Assembly: GCA_964453915.1 (NCBI GenBank)
Contig: CAYVPW010000001.1
Location: 13,768 to 77,767, forward strand
Length of the DNA stretch: 64,000 nt
Source: UBA1259 sp964453915
GTDB lineage: Bacteria; Bacillota; Clostridia; Christensenellales; Borkfalkiaceae
Direction of reading: 5' to 3'
The notes below the pieces were generated by a model, which was not told where the DNA came from, searched no databases, and saw only the letters and a list, made by a program, of their open reading frames with translations. Shown piece by piece: positions 8,757 to 17,758 of this stretch. Positions within the stretch are counted from its first letter, which is position 1, and each line of letters starts with the position of its first letter. Position numbers and translations under genes: made by a program.

Positions 8757-8778
8757 GTCGGTAGCAAAAACCACCGAC
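8757..8778 (-). terminator. Terminator of tRNA-Arg
   Basis: GTCGGT/ACCGAC arms with an A-rich loop, followed on the minus strand by a T-rich run. It lies about 80 bases beyond the tRNA 3' end. Confidence 0.7.
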
Positions 8779-8857
8779 CTAGGTTTATGTTAAAAACTAT
8801 TACTAAAACTTTTTTATGTTTCTTATTTAAAAAAGCCACAAGATTTTGTGACCTTAA

Positions 8858-8932
8858 TGGTACTCCCTGCGGGAATCGAACCCACAACTAGCCCTTAGGA
8901 GGGGCTTGTTATATCCATTTAACTAAGGAAGC
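8858..8932 (-). tRNA. tRNA-Arg (anticodon CCU)
   Basis: A 75-base cloverleaf read from the minus strand. The acceptor stem is GCTTCCT with AGGGAGT (two G-U pairs). The anticodon arm is AGCCC-CTCCTAA-GGGCT, giving CCU for AGG codons. The T arm has GTTCGATTC, and CCA is encoded. A TTGACA/TAAAAT promoter lies 45 bases upstream and a terminator follows. Confidence 0.95.
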
Positions 8933-8976
8933 GTGAAATGCTTAATTATTTAATTGATAAGCGTGTTTGCCTGTTA

Positions 8977-9005
8977 ATTTTACAACATAAACGACAAACT
9001 GTCAA
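8977..9005 (-). promoter_or_regulatory. tRNA-Arg promoter
   Basis: TTGACA (9000-9005), 17-base spacer, TAAAAT (8977-8982) on the minus strand. Its position upstream of mazF is one reason to reject a longer N-terminus for that gene. Confidence 0.75.
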
Positions 9006-9144
9006 ATTTATCCGCAATATAAAAACAAATTTTGTATACTTTTTAGCAATGCCGTCAATAATCATATTACTGCAAAAATCACAAAAAAAGGCAAAATCAC
9101 GTAAAATGATATTAAGAACGGTAGAATCGGAACAAAAATACAAA

Positions 9145-9513
9145 ATGATAAAACGCGGAGAATTATATTATGCCGACCTAAGCCCCGTAGTAGGGAGCGA
9201 ACAAGGCGGCATACGCCCTATTTTAGTAGTTCAAAACGACACGGGAAATAAGTATAGCCCGACTATAATAGCGGCGGCAATTACCAGCCAACTTAATAAG
9301 GCAAAGTTGCCAACTCACATAGAACTGCCCGCAAAAGAGGTTGGGCTTGCTAAAAATTCCGTGATTTTACTAGAACAAATACGCACGCTCGATAAAAAAC
9401 GGTTAAAAGAACGCATAGGCGAACTGCCGCCCTTAAAAATGAAAAAGGTTGACGCCGCACTTATGATAAGTTTAGGATTTGAAACCTATTTTAACAACAG
9501 TCAACCCGTATAA
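9145..9513 (+). CDS. MazF/EndoA-type mRNA interferase
   Basis: A 122-residue PemK/MazF-fold endoribonuclease that cuts single-stranded mRNA. KRGELYYADLSPVVGSEQGG and RPILVVQND are characteristic; the catalytic pair would be Arg24 and Thr47. An in-frame extension back to 8938 exists but has no MazF character and contains the tRNA promoter, so the ATG at 9145 is used; it has only a weak ribosome site. No antitoxin gene is visible beside it, although a MazE-type partner normally precedes it. It may be a housekeeping EndoA with a distant antitoxin. Confidence 0.88.
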   Translation: MIKRGELYYADLSPVVGSEQGGIRPILVVQNDTGNKYSPTIIAAAITSQLNKAKLPTHIELPAKEVGLAKNSVILLEQIRTLDKKRLKERIGELPPLKMKKVDAALMISLGFETYFNNSQPV

Positions 9514-9551
9514 CCCCTACCCCGTTTTGCTAACAAAAAGCAATAAAAACT

Positions 9552-9576
9552 CGCCGCCTAAAAATTTTGGGCGGCG
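9552..9576. terminator. Convergent terminator between mazF and the 9582-9998 gene
   Basis: CGCCGCC (9552-9558) pairs with GGCGGCG (9570-9576) around an AAAATTTT loop. It lies between two convergent genes. Confidence 0.75.
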
Positions 9577-9581
9577 TTGTT

Positions 9582-9998
9582 CTATACGTTTGCGTTATCT
9601 TTAGACAGCAAAAGCGATTTTTCCGTATTGTATCTCTCCACTGCTTTAACGTACTTTTCAGACAGTTGCAACGTATACCTTTGTTTTTCTTCGTAAGAAA
9701 GTTTGTCGAATTCTTCTTTGTCGGTAAGCCTTCCAAGAGCGTTAGAAACTTCGCCTTCCGTATCTAAAATCGATTTTACCTTTTGATAAAACTCTTCGTT
9801 TTCGTTCTGTGAATTTTTAATATCGTTTGCAATGCGCTGAGAATAGTACTCTTTTACTTTAGACGCTGAAATCCCCTGTTTTTCCGCCCGTTCTAACTGC
9901 AAGTCTAAGTCTCTCTTATAATCCTGCCAAAATCCGTTTTTAAGGCGGTTTTTAGCTTCTTTACAATACTGTTTTAACGTTTTTTCTTCGTAGTTCAT
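9582..9998 (-). CDS. Hypothetical helical protein
   Basis: A 138-residue, highly charged, probably all-helical cytosolic protein, rich in Glu, Lys and Gln with heptad-like stretches. It has no signal peptide, membrane helix or motif that I recognise. It stands alone between mazF (convergent) and rpsU (upstream). A normal stop and codon use like its neighbours support a real gene. Confidence 0.65.
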   Translation of the reverse strand: MNYEEKTLKQYCKEAKNRLKNGFWQDYKRDLDLQLERAEKQGISASKVKEYYSQRIANDIKNSQNENEEFYQKVKSILDTEGEVSNALGRLTDKEEFDKLSYEEKQRYTLQLSEKYVKAVERYNTEKSLLLSKDNANV

Positions 9999-10050
9999 AA
10001 TTTCCCCCGTTGTTTATCTAAAATTTCGACATATTTCGCCCGCAAAAAAG

Positions 10051-10082
10051 AAAACCTACCGACTTTATCTTCGGTAGGTTTT
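10051..10082 (-). terminator. Terminator of rpsU
   Basis: A perfect 12-bp stem AAAACCTACCGA/TCGGTAGGTTTT with an 8-base loop, three bases beyond the rpsU stop. Confidence 0.9.
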
Positions 10083-10085
10083 AGA

Positions 10086-10265
10086 TTATCCTTTTATGCT
10101 TCTTTTTCTAGCTGCTTCGGATTTCTTTTTTCTTCTGACAGAAGGGCTTTCGTAAAATTCTTTTTTACGCATATCGCCGATTATACCGTCTCTAGAACAT
10201 TTTCTTTTAAAACGTCTTAAAGCGCTGTCGAGATTTTCGTTTTCGCCGACTCTTACCGTACTCAT
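10086..10265 (-). CDS. rpsU: 30S ribosomal protein S21
   Basis: A 59-residue basic protein of the small subunit, standing on its own. MSTVRVGENENLDSALRR, the KRKCSRDGI stretch and a C-terminal run of Lys/Arg are diagnostic. A strong AAAGGAGGG ribosome site precedes the ATG. It has its own promoter at 10318-10346 and terminator, so it forms a single-gene unit. Confidence 0.97.
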   Translation of the reverse strand: MSTVRVGENENLDSALRRFKRKCSRDGIIGDMRKKEFYESPSVRRKKKSEAARKRSIKG

Positions 10266-10317
10266 TTTTCTTCAACCCTCCTTTGCCCTGTGGCAGTTAG
10301 TAAAATTTAACTCTAAA

Positions 10318-10346
10318 AGTATACTTTACTCTACAAAAATTGTCAA
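10318..10346 (-). promoter_or_regulatory. rpsU promoter
   Basis: TTGACA (10341-10346), 17-base spacer, TATACT (10318-10323) on the minus strand. Confidence 0.8.
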
Positions 10347-10378
10347 CGGTTTTTAAGCGAATAAATACAATTTTTTAT

Positions 10379-11968
10379 TTATTCGGCTACTTCTTCCTCT
10401 TCTTCCACGTCTAGCATTGCTTCTATTGCAACGTCTATTTCGTCTGCATTGCAACCCGTTTCTTTATCTTTTAAGAAAATATAATAAACGGCAATGGCTA
10501 TCGCTAAAATTCCATACGCAACGCCGACTACCAACATTCCGTACTTATCAAACGCCCTTATCCCCGTTTCTTCGCTTGCGGGGAAAATCAAGTTTATTAC
10601 ACCGAAAACTTCTATCACGGCAATCAAAATAGGCGAAACGTATTTAATCATCACTGCAAATATTTTGCCGAACTTGCCTAGTTTTAATCCGTCTTCTTCT
10701 AATCCCCTATATAGGTGCATAGGACTAAACGCTTCTTTGGGCTTTGACGCCTTAACGATAAACCAACCCAAAGCAATGCAAGAACCCAACGCACAAACGG
10801 GCATTAAAACGGTGTTTGTTATATCATCTATAAACGTTAATAAATCTTTACCTAAGATTTGAAGAATATTCTCCCCGTTTATACTATACCCCAAAGATAT
10901 GCTAATCGGCACGGACAAGGCAAAGCAAATTAAAGAAACGATTAAAATTGCTTTTTTTCTGTGTATTCTAAATTTTTGAATAACAAACTGCGTGACAACT
11001 TCTAACAAAGATATAACGGAAGTAAGCGCCGCAATAACGACCATTCCGAAGAACAAGAATGATACAATTTTGCCAAAAGAGCCTAAAGTTTCAAAAACCA
11101 ACGGCATAGATTGAAACAAAAGCATTATGCCTTGAACCTTTAATTCTCCACCGTTTATCGCCTGATAGTGATAAACCGAAGGGAAAATTGCAAGCCCCGC
11201 AAGAAGCGCAACCATTGTATCAAAAACGCATATCATAACGGCAGATCTGCCTATCTTTATATTTTTGCCTGCATAAGAGCCGTACGATACCATTATTCCC
11301 ATACCGAGAGACATAGAAAAGAATGCCTGACTCATTGCCGCAAGAATGCCTTCAAACCCTAAAGCGGAAAAATCCGGATTAAGATAAAAAGACAAGCCTT
11401 CTGCAACGCCTTCTCCAAGACACAAGCAATAAACCACTATAAGAACGAGAATAATAAATAAAGCGGGCATTAAAACCTTGCTTGCCTTTTCTATGCCGCC
11501 TTTTACCCCCCCCATTACTACTACGAGTGCAAGGACGATAAATATTCCCGTATAAAGTATTACTTCTCCTATATTGCCGGTAAACGATTGCAAGATGGCA
11601 GAATTAGATTCAAAAGAATTCATCGTATACTTTACGGTATATCCGCCCAAAATCGAATAATAGCAGATTATCAAAAGCGGAATGATTATAGAAAAGAGCC
11701 CCAACCACCCTAAATGTTTATTAGCCTTTTTCATTGCGGTAATGGGATTTGCTTGTGCACGCTTTCCCAAATACATTTCCGCAATCATAACGATAGAGCC
11801 TATCACAAGCACGCTTAGTATGTAAACGAATACGAAAGCCGCACCGCCGTTGGCGCTTGTTTTATACGGGAAACTCCAAAGATTGCCCAGCCCTACCGCA
11901 GAACCTGCCGCCGCTAGAATAAAGCCTATACCGCTGGCAAATCCGTTTCTCTTTTTTGCTTTTTCCAT
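10379..11968 (-). CDS. Sodium-dependent transporter of the NSS (SNF) family
   Basis: A 529-residue LeuT-fold sodium symporter, probably for an amino acid or amine. TM1 shows the unwound Na+/substrate region GSAVGLGNLWSFPYK. About 12 hydrophobic helices follow, and the C-terminus is acidic and cytosolic (EEEEEVAE). The substrate cannot be read from the sequence. Monocistronic: own promoter, and a 10-bp perfect hairpin (10358-10367 with 10376-10385) spans its stop codon. Confidence 0.92.
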   Translation of the reverse strand: MEKAKKRNGFASGIGFILAAAGSAVGLGNLWSFPYKTSANGGAAFVFVYILSVLVIGSIVMIAEMYLGKRAQANPITAMKKANKHLGWLGLFSIIIPLLIICYYSILGGYTVKYTMNSFESNSAILQSFTGNIGEVILYTGIFIVLALVVVMGGVKGGIEKASKVLMPALFIILVLIVVYCLCLGEGVAEGLSFYLNPDFSALGFEGILAAMSQAFFSMSLGMGIMVSYGSYAGKNIKIGRSAVMICVFDTMVALLAGLAIFPSVYHYQAINGGELKVQGIMLLFQSMPLVFETLGSFGKIVSFLFFGMVVIAALTSVISLLEVVTQFVIQKFRIHRKKAILIVSLICFALSVPISISLGYSINGENILQILGKDLLTFIDDITNTVLMPVCALGSCIALGWFIVKASKPKEAFSPMHLYRGLEEDGLKLGKFGKIFAVMIKYVSPILIAVIEVFGVINLIFPASEETGIRAFDKYGMLVVGVAYGILAIAIAVYYIFLKDKETGCNADEIDVAIEAMLDVEEEEEVAE

Positions 11969-12000
11969 TGAAATACCTCAATTAAAATAATAACTTTATT

Positions 12001-12029
12001 ATTCTATAATTTTTATCGCTTTTTGTCAA
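12001..12029 (-). promoter_or_regulatory. Promoter of the NSS transporter
   Basis: TTGACA (12024-12029), 17-base spacer, TAGAAT (12001-12006) on the minus strand. Confidence 0.75.
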
Positions 12030-12046
12030 TAATAAAGCAACAAAAA

Positions 12047-12070
12047 AGCGGCGCATTACAAAACGCCGCT
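12047..12070 (-). terminator. Terminator at the end of the hrcA-to-HIT operon
   Basis: AGCGGCG/CGCCGCT arms with a 10-base loop, followed on the minus strand by a T-run. It lies about 100 bases beyond the HIT gene stop. Confidence 0.8.
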
Positions 12071-12172
12071 AAATATTTTTTATACAATCAAAAGTTATCC
12101 AAAGCATAAAACCGCTTACTTAAATAAATACAAAATTAGCAAACAAAATATTTTATGCCGTTTTATCAGCCG

Positions 12173-12514
12173 TTAAGCGGGTGTCCAACCCATTTTTTGA
12201 CCGGATAAAACGTGAATATGCAAATGGAACACGGTTTGTCCTGCATCGTCTCCCTGATTTATAACCAAACGGTAGCCGTTCTCTAACCCCAACTCTTTTT
12301 TAAGCGTGGGAATCTTTATAAGGCATTTTCTTACCATTTCGCTTTGCTCTTCCGTCATATCCGCCAAAAGCTTAAAATGGCTTTTAGGAATACACAAAAA
12401 GTGGTTTTTTGCTTTGGGGTCTATATCTTTTATGATAATCATATCTTCATCTTCGTACATTTTAGTAGAAGGTATTTCCCCTTTGATTATTTTACAAAAC
12501 AAACAGTCTTCCAT
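12173..12514 (-). CDS. HIT-family nucleotide phosphoramidase (HinT-like)
   Basis: A 113-residue purine nucleotide-binding hydrolase. The histidine triad is HLHIH at 97-101, and the N-terminal CLFCKIIKGEIPS is typical of the HinT branch. It lies 18 bases behind mtaB, so it is probably the last gene of the heat-shock operon, an arrangement common in Clostridia. Confidence 0.92.
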   Translation of the reverse strand: MEDCLFCKIIKGEIPSTKMYEDEDMIIIKDIDPKAKNHFLCIPKSHFKLLADMTEEQSEMVRKCLIKIPTLKKELGLENGYRLVINQGDDAGQTVFHLHIHVLSGQKMGWTPA

Positions 12515-12532
12515 AATTTTTCTCCTTTTTTG

Positions 12533-13768
12533 TTATATAATTTCGGCAACAACGCCGTCTTTATAAAGCGATAAAACTTTTACCGTTTTCATTTGGTTTT
12601 TATCCTTTTTGCCCTTAACGTATACCCTTACGTAATTTTCGGAATAGCCTTCTAAATAACCGTCTTTTTCTTCTTCAAACAAAACGCTTAAATTTTTACC
12701 TATAAATTTATTTAAAAAGTTTGTTTTACACTCTTTTTTCTTTTGCAAAAGAAGGTGCAATCTCTCTTTTTTTATTTCGGGCGGTAAATCTTTCATTTTA
12801 TAAGCAACCGTCCCCTTTCTTTTAGAAAAGGCAAACGGGTGAATATCCGAAAATTTTACTCTATCTATCAATTCCAGCGTTTTATTAAAATCCTCTTCCG
12901 TTTCCGTAGGGAAGCCCGCAATCACGTCAGTAGTAATTCCTGCGTCAGGAAAAAACTTTCTTATAAGGTCGGCTTTTTGCGCAAATTCTTTTGCGGTGTA
13001 ATGCCTGTTCATACTTTTTAACACGTTATCCGAACCGGACTGCAAAGAAAGATGAAAATGCGGTGCAAAATTATTTAACTCTTTTAACGCACTCAAAAAT
13101 TCTTCGTCTATAACTCTAACTTCTAAAGAGCCTAGTCTAATTCTACAATCAACGCCCTTTAACGCCTTTATAAGCCCCGTAAGCCCGCTCTCCCCGTAAT
13201 CGTATGCAGAAAGATTTATTCCGTTAATAACGGCTTCTTTGGGGCTTAAAACGCTTATCTCGTTTAATATCGATTCGTGGCTCCTGCTGCGGCTTCTTCC
13301 CCTTAAATAAGGTATCACGCAGTAAGAACAAAAATTATTACAGCCGTCCTGCACTTTTACATACGTTCTCGTTCTAAGTCCGCTTGCGGGTAAAAGCTCT
13401 TCAAACTCTTTGGGTTCTTCGCTTATCAAAACGCCGTCTTTATCCAGCATTTCTAAAATTTTATCTTTAGAAAAAGTGCCCGTAATCAATTTTGCGTTTT
13501 GTTTATCGGTAAAATTATTAGGATTTTTTTGACAAGCACAGCCCGTAAAATAAACGGGGGCGTTAGGATTTAATTTTGCCACTCTGCTTGCCGTTTGTCT
13601 AGACTTTTTTTCCGCTTCGGCAGTCACTGCGCAAGTGTTTACTATATACAAGTCCGCCGGTTCAAGTTTGTCGCTTACCTCGTATCCCCGCTCTTTTAAG
13701 CCGGTAATAAGAGAATCACTTTCACACTCGTTTACCTTGCAGCCCAACGTAAAAACAACTGCTTTCAT
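12533..13768 (-). CDS. mtaB: tRNA t6A37 methylthiotransferase
   Basis: Radical-SAM enzyme that adds a methylthio group to t6A at position 37 of ANN-decoding tRNAs. It has an N-terminal UPF0004 domain (FTLGCKVNECE), a radical-SAM cluster motif CNNFCSYC and a C-terminal TRAM-like region; 411 residues. The ATG at 13766-13768 overlaps the prmA stop in an ATGA arrangement, which fixes the start. CKVNECES and gene position favour MtaB over MiaB or RimO. Confidence 0.9.
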   Translation of the reverse strand: MKAVVFTLGCKVNECESDSLITGLKERGYEVSDKLEPADLYIVNTCAVTAEAEKKSRQTASRVAKLNPNAPVYFTGCACQKNPNNFTDKQNAKLITGTFSKDKILEMLDKDGVLISEEPKEFEELLPASGLRTRTYVKVQDGCNNFCSYCVIPYLRGRSRSRSHESILNEISVLSPKEAVINGINLSAYDYGESGLTGLIKALKGVDCRIRLGSLEVRVIDEEFLSALKELNNFAPHFHLSLQSGSDNVLKSMNRHYTAKEFAQKADLIRKFFPDAGITTDVIAGFPTETEEDFNKTLELIDRVKFSDIHPFAFSKRKGTVAYKMKDLPPEIKKERLHLLLQKKKECKTNFLNKFIGKNLSVLFEEEKDGYLEGYSENYVRVYVKGKKDKNQMKTVKVLSLYKDGVVAEII

Positions 13769-14697
13769 AAACTCTTTTCCATAACGAGAGCCGACCACTC
13801 GCCCTTAATCTTTTCTTCTACAAAAGTGAATCCGTTATCTAAATATGCAGATTTTACCTTTTCAAGTCTGTCCGCAAGAATTCCGCTTAAAACAATAGTG
13901 CCTTTTTCCGTAAGATTATTCCCTATAAACGGTGCAAACGCAATCAAAACTTCCGCCATAATATTGCAAACGATTACTTGCCCTTTCACGGTATTGTCGT
14001 CTAAAAGGTTTTTTAATAAAACCGTGCCGTTATGCACGCCGTTTATTTGCATATTCTTTTCCGTTGCGGTGATAGCGCACTCGTCTATATCGGTTAAAAT
14101 AACCTTATCCGCACCAAGTTTGCTTGCGGCAATCCCTAAAATACCGCTTCCGCAACCAACGTCTAACACGGTGTCGTTTTTACGCACGTATTTTTGCAAA
14201 AATTCAACGCACATAGAAGTGGTTTCGTGCTCGCCCGTGCCAAACGCCATATTAGAACCGATAAGAACTTTTATCTCGTTTTCTTTAGCGGCGTAATCTA
14301 TCCATTCCGGAACAATCACAACGTTGTTGATATGTATCGGCTTAAAGTGCTCTTTCCACGTTTTTTTCCACTCGTCCCCGTCTACCGCTCTTTTATTAGT
14401 CTCTAAACTGCCCAAATCAAAGGGACAAACGCTTTTAAGTTCTATTATCTTTTTTTCTATTTCTCCTATCAAAGAGCGATCTTCTTCTTTTACGTAGCCC
14501 TTTACTAAAACGGTTTTATCTTCTTTTAACACGTCTTCGTCTATATAGTCCCACGTTTTTCCCGTGCGGGATAATTCCACAACGTCGTTAAAATCGTTTA
14601 TGGCAACGCCGCCGTCCGTATAATCCCACAAAAGATCGCTTATAAGTTCACTGCCTTCGTGAGTGGTGTGTATGGTTAATTCTATATATTTACTCAT
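13765..14697 (-). CDS. prmA: Ribosomal protein L11 methyltransferase
   Basis: SAM-dependent lysine methyltransferase for ribosomal protein L11; 310 residues. The Rossmann SAM-binding motif VLDVGCGSGILGIAA lies in the C-terminal half, followed by an acidic strand end (LTDID) and NIMAEVL, the family equivalent of the NPP-type motif. It lies two bases after dnaJ, the classic Firmicute dnaJ-prmA order, and overlaps mtaB by four bases. Confidence 0.95.
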   Translation of the reverse strand: MSKYIELTIHTTHEGSELISDLLWDYTDGGVAINDFNDVVELSRTGKTWDYIDEDVLKEDKTVLVKGYVKEEDRSLIGEIEKKIIELKSVCPFDLGSLETNKRAVDGDEWKKTWKEHFKPIHINNVVIVPEWIDYAAKENEIKVLIGSNMAFGTGEHETTSMCVEFLQKYVRKNDTVLDVGCGSGILGIAASKLGADKVILTDIDECAITATEKNMQINGVHNGTVLLKNLLDDNTVKGQVIVCNIMAEVLIAFAPFIGNNLTEKGTIVLSGILADRLEKVKSAYLDNGFTFVEEKIKGEWSALVMEKSL

Positions 14698-14699
14698 AA

Positions 14700-15851
14700 T
14701 CAGTCCGCATACGGATTTTTGCCGTACATACTCTCTATATTATCTTTATATTGCTTCATTTGCGGGCATTGTTTTATATCCGAATCACTGTCAAACCCTA
14801 AAATCGCCGCCTTTTGCTTTTGAGTTATTTTAGACGGGATTTCCACCGTTACGATTATATAAAGATCGCCCGTCCCGCGGGAGGATTTTATACCCTTTCC
14901 ACGAACGAAAAACGTTTTTCCGCTTTGAGTCCCTTCTGGTATGGTGTATTCAAACACGTCGTCTATCAACGGAATTTTAACCTTTCCGCCCATTATCGCC
15001 GTTTTGATACTAACGGGAACTTCTACGTATAAATCAAAGTTCTTTCTCTTAAACACCTTGCTAGGTTCAACTTTCATCACCACGATAAGGTCGCCTGCCG
15101 CACCGCCGTTTTTACTTGCTTCGCCAAATCCGGCTTTTCTTATATAACTGCCGGTATCCGCACCCGCAGGTATATCCAAAGTGAGTTTCGTTGATTTTTT
15201 AACGTATCCTTTTCCTTTACAATCGGGGCACGCTTCAATAATCTTTTTACCCGTTCCCTTACATTCTTCACAGGGTTTAACGGATACGGAACGGAAAAAT
15301 CCGTTGTTTTGGGTATACTGTACCTGTCCTGTTCCGCCGCAACGTTCGCACGTTTTATAAGCAGTGCCGTTTTTTGCACCCGTGCCTTTGCAAGAAGAAC
15401 AAGGTTCATTTCTAGTGTAAACTATTTCTCTTCTGCAACCTTTCGCCGCATCTAAAAAAGAAAGCGACAACTCTATGGTAATATCTTCTCCGCGAGATTT
15501 TGTTTGCGCCCTAGTTCTTGAAGAGCCGCCGAAACCGCCGAAAATATCCCCAAAAATATCTTCGAAGCCACCGAAGCCACCGAAGCCACCGCTTCCGCCA
15601 AAGCCGCCGAAACCGCCGTTGCCGCCGCCGAAACCGGGGTGTTCTTGTTCGTAGTCGTATTGTTTTCTCTTTTTTTCGTCAGACAAAACCTCGTTTGCTT
15701 CGTTGATTTCTTTAAACTTTTCCGCACACTCTTTATCCCCCGGGTGCAAATCCGGATGGTATTTTTTCACCAAAGTTCTATACGCTTTTTTTATGTCGTC
15801 TGCAGAAGCGTTTTTATCAACGCCCAGAGTCTCGTAATAATTTTTAGCCAT
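14700..15851 (-). CDS. dnaJ: Chaperone DnaJ
   Basis: Type I Hsp40 co-chaperone that delivers substrates and stimulates DnaK ATPase; 383 residues. J domain with HPD (KKYHPDLH), Gly/Phe-rich linker (about 70-115) and four CxxCxGxG zinc repeats (CSSCKGTG, CERCGGTG, CEECKGTG, CPDCKGKG), then the substrate-binding beta domains. The linker DNA looks repetitive only because it encodes Gly-Phe repeats. It is separated from dnaK by 81 bases that hold a perfect palindrome. Confidence 0.97.
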   Translation of the reverse strand: MAKNYYETLGVDKNASADDIKKAYRTLVKKYHPDLHPGDKECAEKFKEINEANEVLSDEKKRKQYDYEQEHPGFGGGNGGFGGFGGSGGFGGFGGFEDIFGDIFGGFGGSSRTRAQTKSRGEDITIELSLSFLDAAKGCRREIVYTRNEPCSSCKGTGAKNGTAYKTCERCGGTGQVQYTQNNGFFRSVSVKPCEECKGTGKKIIEACPDCKGKGYVKKSTKLTLDIPAGADTGSYIRKAGFGEASKNGGAAGDLIVVMKVEPSKVFKRKNFDLYVEVPVSIKTAIMGGKVKIPLIDDVFEYTIPEGTQSGKTFFVRGKGIKSSRGTGDLYIIVTVEIPSKITQKQKAAILGFDSDSDIKQCPQMKQYKDNIESMYGKNPYAD

Positions 15852-15875
15852 TTTTATTCCTTAATTTTAGCATAA

Positions 15876-15903
15876 ACTGAAAGGCAGAATTCTGCCTTTC
15901 AGT
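15876..15903. repeat. Perfect 28-bp palindrome between dnaK and dnaJ
   Basis: Each half is ACTGAAAGGCAGAA or its complement, with no spacer. As RNA it forms a long hairpin with a minimal loop and no convincing T-run after it on the minus strand. It could stabilise the dnaK message, be a processing site, or reduce read-through into dnaJ. Confidence 0.7.
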
Positions 15904-15932
15904 GTGCCTTTTTATAATTGTATTATTAAATA

Positions 15933-17732
15933 TTAGCCTTGGTGAAATTCCGTATCTCCGGTGTTATCTCCGCCTTGCGCACCGTTTTCTCCACCTTGCG
16001 CAGCACTTTGATATACCTTTGCAAAGATTTCTTGAGATACCTTAGAAAGATTTTCAAACGCAGCATCCATCTTGTCTTTATCATTAGTTTCTAATTCTGC
16101 CTTTGCGGTTTTTACTTCTTCTTCTAATTTAGCCTTGTCTTCTTCGGTAATCTTATCGCCTAAATTTTTTACGGATTTTTCTACGGTGAAAATCATACCG
16201 TCTAGTCTGTTTTTAGAATCAACCGCTTCTTTACGCTTTTTGTCTTCTTCTTCAAATTGTTTTGCTTCGTTAACGGCTTTTTCTATATCCGCATCCGAAA
16301 GGTTGGTAGAAGACGTGATCGTAATGTTTTGAGATTTGCCCGTTCCCATATCTTTTGCGGAAACGTTTACTATACCGTTTGCATCTATATCGAACGTCAC
16401 TTCTATTTGGGGTATTCCACGGGGTGCGGGAGCAATTCCTACTAATTCAAATCTACCCAAGGTTTTATTGTCTCTTGCGAATTCTCTTTCACCTTGTAAA
16501 ATATGAATGTCAACTTGAGTTTGGTTATCCGCCGCCGTAGAGAATATTTGAGATTTCTTTACGGGAATAGTGGTGTTTCTTTCGATAAGTTTAGTGCATA
16601 CTCCGCCTAAAGTTTCTATTCCGAGAGATAGCGGGGTGACGTCTAAAAGCAACACGTCTTTAACTTCGCCGGACAAAACACCGCCTTGAATAGCCGCACC
16701 GATTGCAACACATTCATCGGGGTTGATTCCCTTAAAGGGTTCTTTACCGGTCACTTTTCTTACTTCGTCTATAACTGCGGGAATTCTTGTAGAACCGCCG
16801 ACCAATATTACCTTATCTATATCAGAATAAGAAAGTTTTGCATCTTCCATTGCCTTTTTTAGCGGAATAAGCGTTTCTTCTACCAAATCTTTGGTAAGAG
16901 CATCGAATTTTTGTTTGCTTAAATCAACGTCTAAGTGTTTAGGTCCGGTTGCATCTGCGGTGATAAAAGGAAGGTTAACGTTGGTAGTGCTCATACCGGA
17001 AAGTTCTATCTTTGCCTTTTCAGCCGCTTCCTTTAATCTTTGCATTGCAAGTTTATCTTTAGCAAGGTCTATACCTTCTTTTGCCTTAAATTCGGAAACG
17101 AGATATTCCATAATTCTGTTATCAAAATCGTCACCGCCGAGTTTGCAGTTTCCGTTAGTTGCCAAAACTTCAAATACACCGTCGCCTATTTCCATAATAG
17201 AAACGTCGAACGTGCCGCCACCAAGGTCGTATATTATAACCTTTTGGTTTTTGCCTTCTTTATCTAGTCCGTAAGAAAGAGCCGCAGCCGTAGGTTCGTT
17301 TATTATACGCAAAACGTTTAATCCTGCAATTTTTCCTGCGTCCTTAGTTGCCTGACGTTGACTGTCAGAAAAATATGCGGGGCAAGTAATTACGGCGTCA
17401 GTCACGGTGCCGCCTAAATAACTTTCCGCATCTTTCTTTAATTTAGAAAGTATCATTGCGGAAATTTCTTGCGGAGTGTAATCCTTTCCGTCTATACCTA
17501 CCTTATAGTTTTCTCCCATATGTCTTTTTATAGAAGAAACAGTTCTGTCTGCGTTAGACACTGCCTGACGTTTTGCGGTTTGACCTACCAAACGGCTGCC
17601 GTCTTTTTGGAATGCCACAACGGACGGGGTTGTTCTTGCGCCTTCCGCATTTGCTATTACAACGGGTTCACCGTTTTCCATAACGGCTACGCACGAGTTC
17701 GTCGTTCCTAAATCGATACCTATAGTTTTCAT
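15933..17732 (-). CDS. dnaK: Chaperone DnaK (Hsp70)
   Basis: ATP-dependent protein-folding chaperone; 599 residues. IGIDLGTTNSCVAV at the N-terminus, the DLGGGTFDVS phosphate motif and GGSTRIP mark the ATPase domain; the beta substrate-binding domain and a helical lid follow, and the C-terminus is Gly/Gln-rich. The C-terminus does not carry the usual long acidic EEVD-like tail. Operon order grpE-dnaK-dnaJ. Confidence 0.98.
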   Translation of the reverse strand: MKTIGIDLGTTNSCVAVMENGEPVVIANAEGARTTPSVVAFQKDGSRLVGQTAKRQAVSNADRTVSSIKRHMGENYKVGIDGKDYTPQEISAMILSKLKKDAESYLGGTVTDAVITCPAYFSDSQRQATKDAGKIAGLNVLRIINEPTAAALSYGLDKEGKNQKVIIYDLGGGTFDVSIMEIGDGVFEVLATNGNCKLGGDDFDNRIMEYLVSEFKAKEGIDLAKDKLAMQRLKEAAEKAKIELSGMSTTNVNLPFITADATGPKHLDVDLSKQKFDALTKDLVEETLIPLKKAMEDAKLSYSDIDKVILVGGSTRIPAVIDEVRKVTGKEPFKGINPDECVAIGAAIQGGVLSGEVKDVLLLDVTPLSLGIETLGGVCTKLIERNTTIPVKKSQIFSTAADNQTQVDIHILQGEREFARDNKTLGRFELVGIAPAPRGIPQIEVTFDIDANGIVNVSAKDMGTGKSQNITITSSTNLSDADIEKAVNEAKQFEEEDKKRKEAVDSKNRLDGMIFTVEKSVKNLGDKITEEDKAKLEEEVKTAKAELETNDKDKMDAAFENLSKVSQEIFAKVYQSAAQGGENGAQGGDNTGDTEFHQG

Positions 17733-17758
17733 AATTATATCCTCCTAAAATTATATGC

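Noticed and set aside
8938..9144. In-frame N-terminal extension of the MazF-type gene
   Set aside because: The translated extension has no family resemblance, no ribosome site, and covers the -10/-35 of the divergent tRNA-Arg gene.
15540..15640. Short GC-rich tandem-like repeats resembling a repeat array
   Set aside because: They encode the Gly/Phe linker of DnaJ; no spacers or palindromic repeat units, so not CRISPR.
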